Source: Victivallis lenta
GTDB lineage: Bacteria > Verrucomicrobiota > Lentisphaeria > Victivallales > Victivallaceae
Direction: 5' to 3'
DNA length: 64,000 nt
NCBI RefSeq assembly: GCF_009695545.1
Contig: NZ_VUNS01000006.1
Span: forward strand, 146,977-210,976
How positions within the stretch are numbered: position 1 is the stretch's first letter; every line of letters starts with the position of its first letter. A program made the position numbers and the translations under genes. The notes beneath the pieces are model-generated. The model was given only the letters and a program-made list of their open reading frames with translations, made no database searches and was not told where the DNA came from. Positions 8,824-15,775 of the stretch are shown in pieces.

Positions 8824-10565
8824 AACTTATCATGCCGAATGGACTGAGCCGGGACTACCGGACGATCCGGCGATTCATCAAAATCATGGAGACGATGGGC
8901 GCCTACGGGTTCCGGGACCTGGCCGAAAACGTCTACCCGAATCACAGATTTTCGTGGATGAAGCGTTCGCCGGGCGGAACGGAGAAGCATTCGCGTCCGC
9001 AGAAGCTCCGGCTGATGTTCGAGGAGCTCGGGCCGACCTTCGTCAAGCTCGGGCAGATCCTGTCGACCCGGCCGGACCTGATTTCGAAGCCTTACGCCGA
9101 CGAGCTGACCCGGCTGACCGAACATGTCGCCCCGTTCCCGGTCGAGCAGGTCGAAGCGATCATCGTCGAAGAGTTCGGCAAGCCGCCGCAGGAGCTGTTC
9201 GCGGAATTCAGCAGCCGGCCGATGGCCGCCGCCAGCATCGGGCAGGTGCATGCCGCGAAACTGAAGGACGGCATGGAGGTCGTGGTCAAGGTGCGCCGTC
9301 CCGGCATCGTCGAAACGATCAACACCGATCTGGAAATCATGCGTTTCATCGCCGGGAAGATGGAAGAGTATTCGGAGTCCTTCGAGCGGATGGAGCCGAC
9401 CCGGATCGTTTCCGAATTCGCCTATTCGCTGAGCAGGGAGCTGAATTACCGCGCCGAAGCGGCGAATTTGCTGCTGTTCCATAAAAATATGTCCGGCACG
9501 TCGAATATGAAAGTGCCGGCGCTCGTGCAGGAGCTTTCGGGCGAGAAGGTGCTGACCATGGAGCGTATTCACGGGGACTCGGTCACGACGGTGCTGGCCG
9601 ACCCGGAGAAGGCCGCCCGGTACGACCTGAAGTTTCTGGCGGAGGTCGGGGTGAACTCGATGCTGAGCCAGATTTTCGAATACGGCTTCTTCCACGCCGA
9701 TCCGCATCCCGGAAATATCTTTCTGCTGAAGGGCAATATTCTGGTCTTTATCGATTTCGGCATGATGGGGCGGGTCAGCATCGCCGAGCGGCACGATTTC
9801 GTGAAGGTCATCGACTACATGCTGCGCGGGGAGATTTCGCTGATGACCGACTGCGCGCTGCGCATGACCATCTCCGGGCAGTTCGCCGGCAGCCGTGACG
9901 ATCTCGAGCGCGACGTTTCGGATCTGGTCGACGAGAACATCAATCTGCCGCTCGACAAGATCAGCGTGGCGCACATCCTCGAACAATTGCTGCAGTTGTT
10001 CGAGAAGTATCATATGGCGCTCAAGCCGAATCTCTATATGATGTTCAAGGCGCTCATCACGATCGAGCACATCGGGCGGAGTTTCAATCCGCAGCTGAAG
10101 ATCGTCGAGATGGTCCGGCCGTTCATACAGCAGATGAAGCTGCGCGGCATGGACCCGCGCGGACACATCCGGCGGTTTCTGGATAATTTCGGCGACAACC
10201 TCACGGCGCTCGAGTCGCTGCCGCTGTCGCTGCGCAACGTGGTTTCGAAGTTCGAGGCGGGGCAGCTGACCTTGCGGGTCGAACACCACCGGCTCAACGA
10301 TATCGAGGAGACGCTTTACGTGACCGGTGAACGGCTGTCGCGTTCGCTGCTGGTCGCTGCGCTGCTGGTCGGTTCGGCGCTGATCGTCGTTGCGAAGATT
10401 CCGCCGTACTGGGGGGAGAATACCTCGGTGATCGGCATGTTCGGCTTCCTGATTTCCGGCGGCCTGAGTCTGGTGATCCTGATCGCCGACCACCGCCAGC
10501 GCCGCAGCTTCCTGCGCGACCGCGTCAAGCGGCGGCGCGAGGAGGAGATGAAATTGCACAAGTGA
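8817..10565 (+). CDS. ABC1/UbiB-family atypical kinase
   Basis: A 582-residue member of the UbiB/ADCK (ABC1) protein-kinase-like family, which supports quinone or isoprenoid lipid metabolism at the membrane. Diagnostic features are the KxGQ motif (FVKLGQILSTRPDLI), the alanine-rich nucleotide loop (AAASIGQVHAAKL) that replaces the usual glycine loop, and the catalytic and metal-binding segments HADPHPGNIF and FIDFGMMGR. Two C-terminal transmembrane helices (SLLVAALLVGSALIVV and IGMFGFLISGGLSLVILI) anchor it. The ATG at 8817 follows AGAGGAGGAAAG and overlaps the lyase stop by 7 bp. Naming it ubiB would need ubiquinone or menaquinone context, which is absent here. Confidence 0.9.
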   Translation: MLKLIMPNGLSRDYRTIRRFIKIMETMGAYGFRDLAENVYPNHRFSWMKRSPGGTEKHSRPQKLRLMFEELGPTFVKLGQILSTRPDLISKPYADELTRLTEHVAPFPVEQVEAIIVEEFGKPPQELFAEFSSRPMAAASIGQVHAAKLKDGMEVVVKVRRPGIVETINTDLEIMRFIAGKMEEYSESFERMEPTRIVSEFAYSLSRELNYRAEAANLLLFHKNMSGTSNMKVPALVQELSGEKVLTMERIHGDSVTTVLADPEKAARYDLKFLAEVGVNSMLSQIFEYGFFHADPHPGNIFLLKGNILVFIDFGMMGRVSIAERHDFVKVIDYMLRGEISLMTDCALRMTISGQFAGSRDDLERDVSDLVDENINLPLDKISVAHILEQLLQLFEKYHMALKPNLYMMFKALITIEHIGRSFNPQLKIVEMVRPFIQQMKLRGMDPRGHIRRFLDNFGDNLTALESLPLSLRNVVSKFEAGQLTLRVEHHRLNDIEETLYVTGERLSRSLLVAALLVGSALIVVAKIPPYWGENTSVIGMFGFLISGGLSLVILIADHRQRRSFLRDRVKRRREEEMKLHK

Positions 10566-10695
10566 CCGTTTCTTCCCGGACGGCGGGGGGGCGGGCGGCC
10601 GGTATTGCGGGTGGACACGGTGTTTTCACCCGATCGCCGCGGCGCGGTCCGCGATGCCGCCGAATGGAAAATTTTAAAAAACACGGTTCCCCTGT

Positions 10696-10723
10696 TTGAT
10701 TTCTGCTGATTGATTAGTATAAT
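10696..10723 (+). promoter_or_regulatory. Promoter of the RiPP cluster
   Basis: TTGATT (10696-10701), a 16-bp spacer and a perfect TATAAT (10718-10723) lie in the 230-bp gap before the first precursor gene. It is the only strong promoter visible between the UbiB-like gene and the end of the cluster. The transcript would begin about 65 bp before the first precursor start. I see no convincing T-rich terminator for the upstream gene in this gap. Confidence 0.7.
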
Positions 10724-10795
10724 ATATACGGCAGATTTCCGGGGGGGAACTTCCGGGGCGATGAGTAAGGGATGCAGATGTAAGGAGGTCTGGTG

Positions 10796-11113
10796 ATGGC
10801 ATGGACTCAGAATGAAATCGAAGCGTGCATTGAGAGCTGCAGGAAAAAAGCGGCGGTTGACGCGGAGTTCCGCAGGAAACTGCTGGCCGATCCCGCTGCT
10901 GCCGTGAAAGAGGTTTCCGGCAAGGAGATTCCGGCCGGGTTCAAGATTCGAATTCTCGAAAACGATCCGGCTTACGACGCGACGTTCGTGCTGCCTCCGC
11001 TGGTTTCGGGAAACATCTCCGACCGCGAGCTTGACGAAGTCGCCGCCGGCATCTGCGGCATGCAGACCTGTGCGATGGACGCCTGCGGCATAGCCGGGAA
11101 TGGTTCCAAGTAA
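10796..11113 (+). CDS. NHLP precursor peptide 1 (Cys-rich core)
   Basis: A 105-residue RiPP precursor with a nitrile-hydratase-alpha-like leader. Leader features are the EFRRKLLADPAAAVKEVSG helix, the EIPAGFKIRILENDP strand and the FVLPP motif, ending at ELDEVAAG, an Ala-Gly version of the double-glycine cleavage site. The predicted core is ICGMQTCAMDACGIAGNGSK, 20 residues with three cysteines exactly five residues apart. The ATG at 10796 is taken because the paralogue at 11466 starts with the same MAWTQ and because TAAGGAGGT lies 6 bp upstream; a GTG at 10793 adds one residue. The product is probably a modified, exported peptide; its activity is unknown. Confidence 0.88.
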   Translation: MAWTQNEIEACIESCRKKAAVDAEFRRKLLADPAAAVKEVSGKEIPAGFKIRILENDPAYDATFVLPPLVSGNISDRELDEVAAGICGMQTCAMDACGIAGNGSK

Positions 11114-11129
11114 ATTGCGGAGGGGCTCT

Positions 11130-11447
11130 ATGCAGTGGACGCAGCAGCAGATCGACGAGTGTATCGAAGCGTGTCGCAGGCGGGCCGCCGTCGATGCGGG
11201 GTTCCGCGGGAAGCTGCTGTCCGATCCGGCGGCGGCGATCCGGGAACTTTCCGGCCGGGAGATTCCGGCCGGGTTCCGGATCAAGGTGCTGGAAAACGAT
11301 CCGGCTTACGATGCGACGTTCGTGCTGCCGCCGCCGGTCGCGGGCGGCGTTTCCGACAATGAGCTGGACGACGTGGCCGGCGGCGCAGTTTGCGGCAGTT
11401 ATGCCTGCGAACCGCACGCCTGCGGCACCCACGGCAAACCTAAATGA
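11130..11447 (+). CDS. NHLP precursor peptide 2 (Cys-rich core)
   Basis: A paralogue of the preceding precursor, 105 residues. The leader ends at ELDDVAGG, a true double-glycine site for the C39 peptidase of the exporter. The predicted core AVCGSYACEPHACGTHGKPK keeps the C-x4-C-x3-A-C-G spacing of the other two copies, while other positions vary. The start at 11130 has TGCGGAGGGG upstream and aligns with the leader start of the paralogues; an in-frame start at 11100 would overlap the first gene. The middle of the leader gene is almost identical in DNA to precursor 3, so the pair duplicated recently or has undergone gene conversion. Confidence 0.88.
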   Translation: MQWTQQQIDECIEACRRRAAVDAGFRGKLLSDPAAAIRELSGREIPAGFRIKVLENDPAYDATFVLPPPVAGGVSDNELDDVAGGAVCGSYACEPHACGTHGKPK

Positions 11448-11665
11448 TTTCGGAGGGATAGAACGATGGCCTGGACTCAACAGGAAATCAACGAGTGCAT
11501 CAATTTGTGCAAACAGAAGGCGGCGGCGGATGCGGAGTTCCGCAGGAAGCTGCTGTCCGATCCGGCGGCGGCGATCCGGGAGCTTTCCGGCCGGGAGATT
11601 CCGGCCGGGTTCCGGATCAAGGTGCTGGAAAACGATCCGGCCTATGATGCGACGTTCGTGCTGCC
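11211..11665 (+). repeat. Near-identical leader-coding repeat in precursors 2 and 3
   Basis: About 119 bp at 11211-11329 recur at 11547-11665 with only three differences by eye, all synonymous (gaa/gag and two in the Ala-Tyr-Asp codons). The offset is 336 bp, the size of one gene unit. The sequence before and after the block, including the core-coding part, has diverged. This is the pattern expected when leaders are held constant for shared enzymes while cores diversify. Confidence 0.85.
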
Positions 11666-11777
11666 TCCGGCGGTCTCCGGCGGCGTGTCGGACAAAGAGC
11701 TTGACGGCGTGACCGGCGGAAGTGCGCTCTGCGCCTTTGAAACCTGTGCCGCAAACGCCTGCGGGGCGGACAAGTGA
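11466..11777 (+). CDS. NHLP precursor peptide 3 (Cys-rich core)
   Basis: Third tandem Cys-type precursor, 103 residues. The leader (MAWTQQEINECINLCKQK, then the conserved EFRRKLLSDPAAAIRELSG block) ends at ELDGVTGG. The predicted core SALCAFETCAANACGADK is 18 residues and again has C-x4-C-x3-A-C-G. CGGAGG lies just upstream of the ATG at 11466. Two extra leader cysteines (positions 11 and 16 region, also present in copies 1 and 2) are conserved, which is uncommon in leaders and might bind metal or a partner; that last point is inference. Confidence 0.88.
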   Translation: MAWTQQEINECINLCKQKAAADAEFRRKLLSDPAAAIRELSGREIPAGFRIKVLENDPAYDATFVLPPAVSGGVSDKELDGVTGGSALCAFETCAANACGADK

Positions 11778-11803
11778 CGCAGTCGCGCGGCGGATGCTGA
11801 TTC

Positions 11804-13099
11804 ATGCTCTGGTCGAGATACAACCATCTGTTCCGGTCGGAAGGGCGCGGGTGGCTGCTCTACAATGCGTTGTCCAATTCGTTTCTGGCGCTGCCTGAGC
11901 CGTTCGGCGAAAAGTTCGCGGAATTGCGCGCCGGGGATGAGTTCCGGTGCGATGATCCCGGCGTCACGCTGCAGTTGATCGCCGCCAAGGCGGTGGTCGA
12001 TTCCGGCGAGGACGACCGGCTGCGCGACGTATTGCGCATGAAGCGGCGGCTGGCGGATCTGAGCGAACGCATGCTGCTGCTGACGGTTGCGCCGACGCGG
12101 AGCTGCAACTTTGCGTGTCCGTACTGCTTCGAGGCCAACCGGGCCGGAATCGACATGAGCCGCGAGACGGAGGAGCAGCTGGTCCGGTTTGCGGAGCGGT
12201 TTCAGCCGGGGCAGTTGTTCGGCGTGACCTGGTTCGGCGGCGAGCCGCTGTTGCGTTTCGCGCAGCTCCGGCGGCTCTCCGAACGGTTTCTGGCGCTGGA
12301 TTTCCGCCGTTACAGCGCTTCGCTGATCACCAACGGCTACCTGCTGGATGCGGACAAGGCGGCGCTGCTCGACGAACTCGCAATCCGGGAGGTGCAGATC
12401 ACGCTCGACGGCCCCGAGGAGGTGCACGACCGGCGGCGCACACTGGTCTCCGGCGGCGGGACATTCCGGCGGATTCTGGAAAATATCGACGCGCTGTTCG
12501 CCTCCGGATGGACCGGGCGGCTGCTGCTGCGGGTCAATGTCGACCGGACCAATGCGGAGGAGTACCACCGCATCTGCGAATTTCTGTACGGGCGCTATTC
12601 CGATCACGCGAAGCGGCTGCATGTCTACCCCGGCATCGTTCATGCGATGGGCAGGGAGAATCCGGATACCGCGTGTCTCTTCGATGTCGACGAGGCGGCG
12701 GATTTCCAGATCGAACAGTTCCGCCGGCACGGAGTGCGGAATCACCCGTTCTACCCCGGCCGCAAGCTTTTCAACTGCATCGCCGCGCGGCGGAACGGCT
12801 ACGTGGTCGGTCCCGAGGGCGAACTTTACAAGTGCTGGAACGATATCGGCATCGCGGAGCGGATCGTCGGCCATATCGACCCGGAGAAGCCGTGGAACAA
12901 TGCGCTGCTCGCGGAGTGGCTTGAGGGGCAGTGTGCGCTGAACGATCCGGAGTGCCTCTCCTGCGGGCTGATGCCGGTGTGCGACGGCGGCTGCCCCGCG
13001 CTGCGGCGGGAGAAGGCCCCGCATTGTTCGCGTTACCGGAACCGGCTGCCTGAATTGCTGGAGGCCCACTATGATGCGACCCGGAGCGGCGACGATTGA
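11804..13099 (+). CDS. Radical SAM/SPASM peptide maturase
   Basis: A 431-residue radical-SAM enzyme. The first 95 residues (starting MLWSRYNHLFRSEGRGWLLY) form the N-terminal domain seen in several RiPP maturases and probably bind the leader. The SAM cluster is C101-x3-C105-x2-C108 in RSCNFACPYCFE, followed by FGGEPL and ITLDGP. The C-terminal SPASM domain has C325, C344 (GELYKCW) and the CxxC/CxxxC group in NDPECLSCGLMPVCDGGCP for auxiliary [4Fe-4S] clusters. Such enzymes form thioether or C-C links on precursor peptides. Its position directly after the three Cys-type precursors makes these the likely substrates. The ribosome-binding site is weak. Confidence 0.88.
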   Translation: MLWSRYNHLFRSEGRGWLLYNALSNSFLALPEPFGEKFAELRAGDEFRCDDPGVTLQLIAAKAVVDSGEDDRLRDVLRMKRRLADLSERMLLLTVAPTRSCNFACPYCFEANRAGIDMSRETEEQLVRFAERFQPGQLFGVTWFGGEPLLRFAQLRRLSERFLALDFRRYSASLITNGYLLDADKAALLDELAIREVQITLDGPEEVHDRRRTLVSGGGTFRRILENIDALFASGWTGRLLLRVNVDRTNAEEYHRICEFLYGRYSDHAKRLHVYPGIVHAMGRENPDTACLFDVDEAADFQIEQFRRHGVRNHPFYPGRKLFNCIAARRNGYVVGPEGELYKCWNDIGIAERIVGHIDPEKPWNNALLAEWLEGQCALNDPECLSCGLMPVCDGGCPALRREKAPHCSRYRNRLPELLEAHYDATRSGDD

Positions 13100-14123
13100 G
13101 ATCGAGCCGGTTCACCTGTTCAACCTGAAGGATTACCGGCTGTTGTTCACGGCGCGCCAGCAGGCGTTTTTCGGGGATTCGGCGCCGGGCGGCGGGCATC
13201 TGCTGTTCGGCGCGCGCTGCTGCGGCGAACCGGCGGGCGTGGTGTGGGGCGGGCCGGACCGGAATCCGGGCGGGTTGTTCTTATTCCATTTGTATGTGCC
13301 GGAGCGCTTCCGGCGGCGCGGCATCGGGCGGCAGCTGCTGGAAACGGTGTGCGCCGCCGCATCGGAGGCGGGATTCCGCGAGGTGTATGTGCGGTTTCGC
13401 CGCCGGAACCGTGCGGAAAACGCGTTGTGGAATTTTCTGGAAAGGGTCCCCGGGCCGTGTGTCCGGCTGGAGACGGCGTTCCGGCTGGAGCTGCCTGCCG
13501 GAGCGGAACGCGAACTGCGGGTGCGTTCCCGTTCCGGGCGGTGGCGGCTGCTGCCGCTGGAAGCGGCGCTGGATGCGCTGGGGGAGACGGAGCGCGCGGC
13601 GATGGCGGAGCGGGAGCGGCGTTTCCGTGAAGGGCTGGAGCGGCTTCCGCTGACGGATCCGGCGGCGTGGCGGAGATTTCTGCGTGACGGGGTTTTTCTC
13701 GCTCCCTTCGGGGAGCATTCGGAGTTGCCGCAGTTCGGGCGGGCCTGCGTGGAACGCGACTCCGGGCGGCTGGCCGGATGGCTTTCCGGCGAGGTGGCCG
13801 GCGGCGGACTGCATGTGCGGCGCGCTTTTGTGGAGCCGGAGTTTCGCGGCGGCGAGGTGATGGCGCTGCTGGCGGAGGAAGTCTACCAATGGATGCGGCA
13901 AACCGGCGGCCCGGTCCGCTGGGAGGTGAAGTATTGGAACCGGGTGTTTCAGCGGGGCTGCCTGCGGTACGCCGGGCGTTTGAAGATCAGTGAATCGGTC
14001 GAAGACTGCGTGAAAATAATACCGGTAACAGATGGAGGCGGTGAAAATGAACAAAATCGAAGAGAATCTGGCGAAGTGGAAGGAGATCGAGGCGAAGGTG
14101 ATTGCACGGGCGCTGACCGATGA
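13071..14123 (+). CDS. Double-domain GNAT acetyltransferase-like protein
   Basis: A 350-residue protein with two GNAT-like halves. The first (about residues 15-140) has the acetyl-CoA motif RFRRRGIGRQLLETV. The second (about 200-320) has RRAFVEPEFRGGEVMALLAEEV, where the Gly pattern is less canonical, so only the first half may be catalytic. GGAGG at 13060 supports the start, which overlaps the maturase gene by 29 bp. The gene also runs 77 bp into the next precursor gene in another frame, giving a low-complexity tail (DGGGENEQNRRESGEVEGD). Within the cluster it could acetylate the mature peptide N-terminus or a side chain, or give self-protection; this is inference. Confidence 0.75.
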   Translation: MMRPGAATIEIEPVHLFNLKDYRLLFTARQQAFFGDSAPGGGHLLFGARCCGEPAGVVWGGPDRNPGGLFLFHLYVPERFRRRGIGRQLLETVCAAASEAGFREVYVRFRRRNRAENALWNFLERVPGPCVRLETAFRLELPAGAERELRVRSRSGRWRLLPLEAALDALGETERAAMAERERRFREGLERLPLTDPAAWRRFLRDGVFLAPFGEHSELPQFGRACVERDSGRLAGWLSGEVAGGGLHVRRAFVEPEFRGGEVMALLAEEVYQWMRQTGGPVRWEVKYWNRVFQRGCLRYAGRLKISESVEDCVKIIPVTDGGGENEQNRRESGEVEGDRGEGDCTGADR

Positions 14124-14388
14124 GGCGTTCCGCACCCGCCTGGAGCAGGACCCCCGCGAAACGATCGAAACCGAGTTTCAGTGCAAAGTCAGCGGCGACG
14201 TGACTTTCAGAGTGCGTGAGGAGGAGAATCCCGGCGAAATGACCATTCTGCTGCCGAAGCTCCCGAAAAAGGAGATGGGCGAGCAGTTGACCGACCGCGA
14301 AATCGACGACATCGTGGCGGCGGGGAACATCGGCATCGCGGTCGGCATCGTGACCACCGACATCGTGCTGGTCAAGGGGATCGCCTGA
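14047..14388 (+). CDS. NHLP precursor peptide 4 (Val/Ile-rich core)
   Basis: A 113-residue precursor with a more canonical NHLP leader than the other three: ARALTDEAFRTRLEQDPRET, a VTFRVREEENPGEMTILLP strand pair, and LTDREIDDIVAAG before the cleavage point. The predicted core NIGIAVGIVTTDIVLVKGIA has no cysteine and is dominated by Ile, Val, Gly and Thr. Such beta-branched cores are typical substrates of PoyD-type epimerases and B12-type C-methyltransferases, the next two genes. GGAGGCGG lies 6 bp before the ATG at 14047. The gene starts inside the GNAT gene, so translation is coupled. Confidence 0.87.
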   Translation: MNKIEENLAKWKEIEAKVIARALTDEAFRTRLEQDPRETIETEFQCKVSGDVTFRVREEENPGEMTILLPKLPKKEMGEQLTDREIDDIVAAGNIGIAVGIVTTDIVLVKGIA

Positions 14389-14407
14389 CCGTCGAAGGAG
14401 GGCCGGA

Positions 14408-15775
14408 TTGAATTTTGCCGATTACAAGCGGTTTCTGGAATGGTATATGGGGGACGACGAATTCCGGGAACGGTTCGACTGCGCCCCGGCGGCCGCGCTG
14501 CGCGAGGCGGCCCTGAGTCCGGAAACCTCCGTGGAGTTCCTGCAGGCGATCGCGGCGGGCTGCCGCAGTTACAATTTCCGTCCGGTTATGGAGCGTTTTC
14601 CCGCCGAGCTGGCGGAACTGCGGGGCTTCGCGGCGGCGCTGGAGGAGGCCAACCCGTTCACGGTGCGCTGCCGGAACGCCTGCGGCGGCAATGCGCGCTT
14701 CGAGGAGTGGCGGGAGCGCCGGCGCCGGGCGAACCGGGCGGTGCTTCAGCCGCTCTATTTCGACCGCTCTTTCAATATCGCGGTCGCGTATGAATTGGGA
14801 GTGGGGTGCTCCGGACAGTGCGGCTTCTGCTGCTTCGACGCGCCGCCGCTGCAGGAGAATTTCCGGTACACGCCGGAGAACCGGGAGCTGTGGCGCGGTG
14901 TGCTGGCGCTCTTTTGCGAACTGCTCGGCGACCGGGCGGGGGCGGCGGCGCTCTACTGGGCGACCGATCCGTTCGACAACCCGGATCTGGAGAAGTTCTA
15001 CCGGGATTTTTACGAATTGAACCAAGTCTGGCCGCCGATCACCACGCGCTGGCCGCTGCGCGACCCGGAGCGGACCCGCCGTTTTGCCGGAGAGGGGCGC
15101 GAACACGGCCAGCCCGGCTGCCGCTTTTCGATGACGGAGCGCGGGGAGTTGCGGCGCTTTTTCCGGGCGTTTTCGGCGGAGGAGGCGATGGACTGGAGCC
15201 TCGTGCTGAACAACCCGGAATCGCTGAACCGCTATTCGGCCAGCGGCCGGGCGCGGCAGGCGGAGCCGGAGATGCCGGGAAGGTGTCAGGAGGACACCAC
15301 CAGCTGCTGTCTCTCCGGCTTTCTGGTGAATTTGTGTCGCCGGAGCATCCGGCTGGTGTCGCCTTGCGTGCCGGATGAGGCGAATCCGTACGGCTTTCAC
15401 CTGTGGAGCGAGGCGTCGTTCCGCGACGCGGCGGAGCTGGAACGGGTTCTCGGCGGAATGCAGGAACGTTTTTTCCCGGAAGGGCCGGAGGCGCTGCCGT
15501 TCCTGCGGCTGCCGCCCGTCTGGAATCTGGAGATTTCCGGGGGGCGCGCTGAACTCACTTCCCGCTATCTGGTGCGGCGCTTCGCGGTGTCGCCGCAGGA
15601 GGCTGCGCTGCTGGAACGCCTGAAAACCGGTATCTCCCGGCGGGAGTTCGACCGGGAGTTCGGCGGGGAGCTGGCGTTTCTCGGGAAAACGCATGGATTG
15701 TTGGAAACGCTGTGGAAATCCGGCATGCTGTCGGAGGAGGAAGAGAATTGGACCGGTTCGATATCACGTTGGTGA
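14408..15775 (+). CDS. PoyD-like radical SAM peptide epimerase
   Basis: A 455-residue radical-SAM protein resembling the RiPP amino-acid epimerase family of PoyD, which converts L- to D-residues in precursor cores. The cluster motif is C134-x3-C138-x2-C141 in GVGCSGQCGFCCF, and the YWATDPFDNPDLEKFY segment matches the family's conserved TDPxDNPDYE-like motif. The start is a TTG at 14408 behind GAAGGAGGG, 19 bp after precursor 4. The first about 60 residues (DDEFRERFDCAPAAALREA) resemble the precursor leader helix. The likely substrate is the Val/Ile-rich core just upstream. Family assignment is by motif memory and not by a profile search. Confidence 0.8.
   Translation: MNFADYKRFLEWYMGDDEFRERFDCAPAAALREAALSPETSVEFLQAIAAGCRSYNFRPVMERFPAELAELRGFAAALEEANPFTVRCRNACGGNARFEEWRERRRRANRAVLQPLYFDRSFNIAVAYELGVGCSGQCGFCCFDAPPLQENFRYTPENRELWRGVLALFCELLGDRAGAAALYWATDPFDNPDLEKFYRDFYELNQVWPPITTRWPLRDPERTRRFAGEGREHGQPGCRFSMTERGELRRFFRAFSAEEAMDWSLVLNNPESLNRYSASGRARQAEPEMPGRCQEDTTSCCLSGFLVNLCRRSIRLVSPCVPDEANPYGFHLWSEASFRDAAELERVLGGMQERFFPEGPEALPFLRLPPVWNLEISGGRAELTSRYLVRRFAVSPQEAALLERLKTGISRREFDREFGGELAFLGKTHGLLETLWKSGMLSEEEENWTGSISRW

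Noticed and set aside
8784..10559. Long minus-strand open frame opposite the UbiB-like gene (and similar long antisense frames throughout)
   Set aside because: These are antisense shadows caused by high GC content; translations are Arg/His-rich and without domain motifs, whereas the plus-strand product has clear family motifs.
10566..10690. Terminator for the UbiB-like gene
   Set aside because: Several GC-rich partial hairpins exist, but none has a good stem followed by a U-tract.
15712..15748. Upstream GTG start for the B12-type methyltransferase
   Set aside because: It lies deeper inside the epimerase gene with no ribosome-binding site, while the TTG at 15748 follows GGAGGAGGAAG and begins at the expected DRFDITLVN strand.
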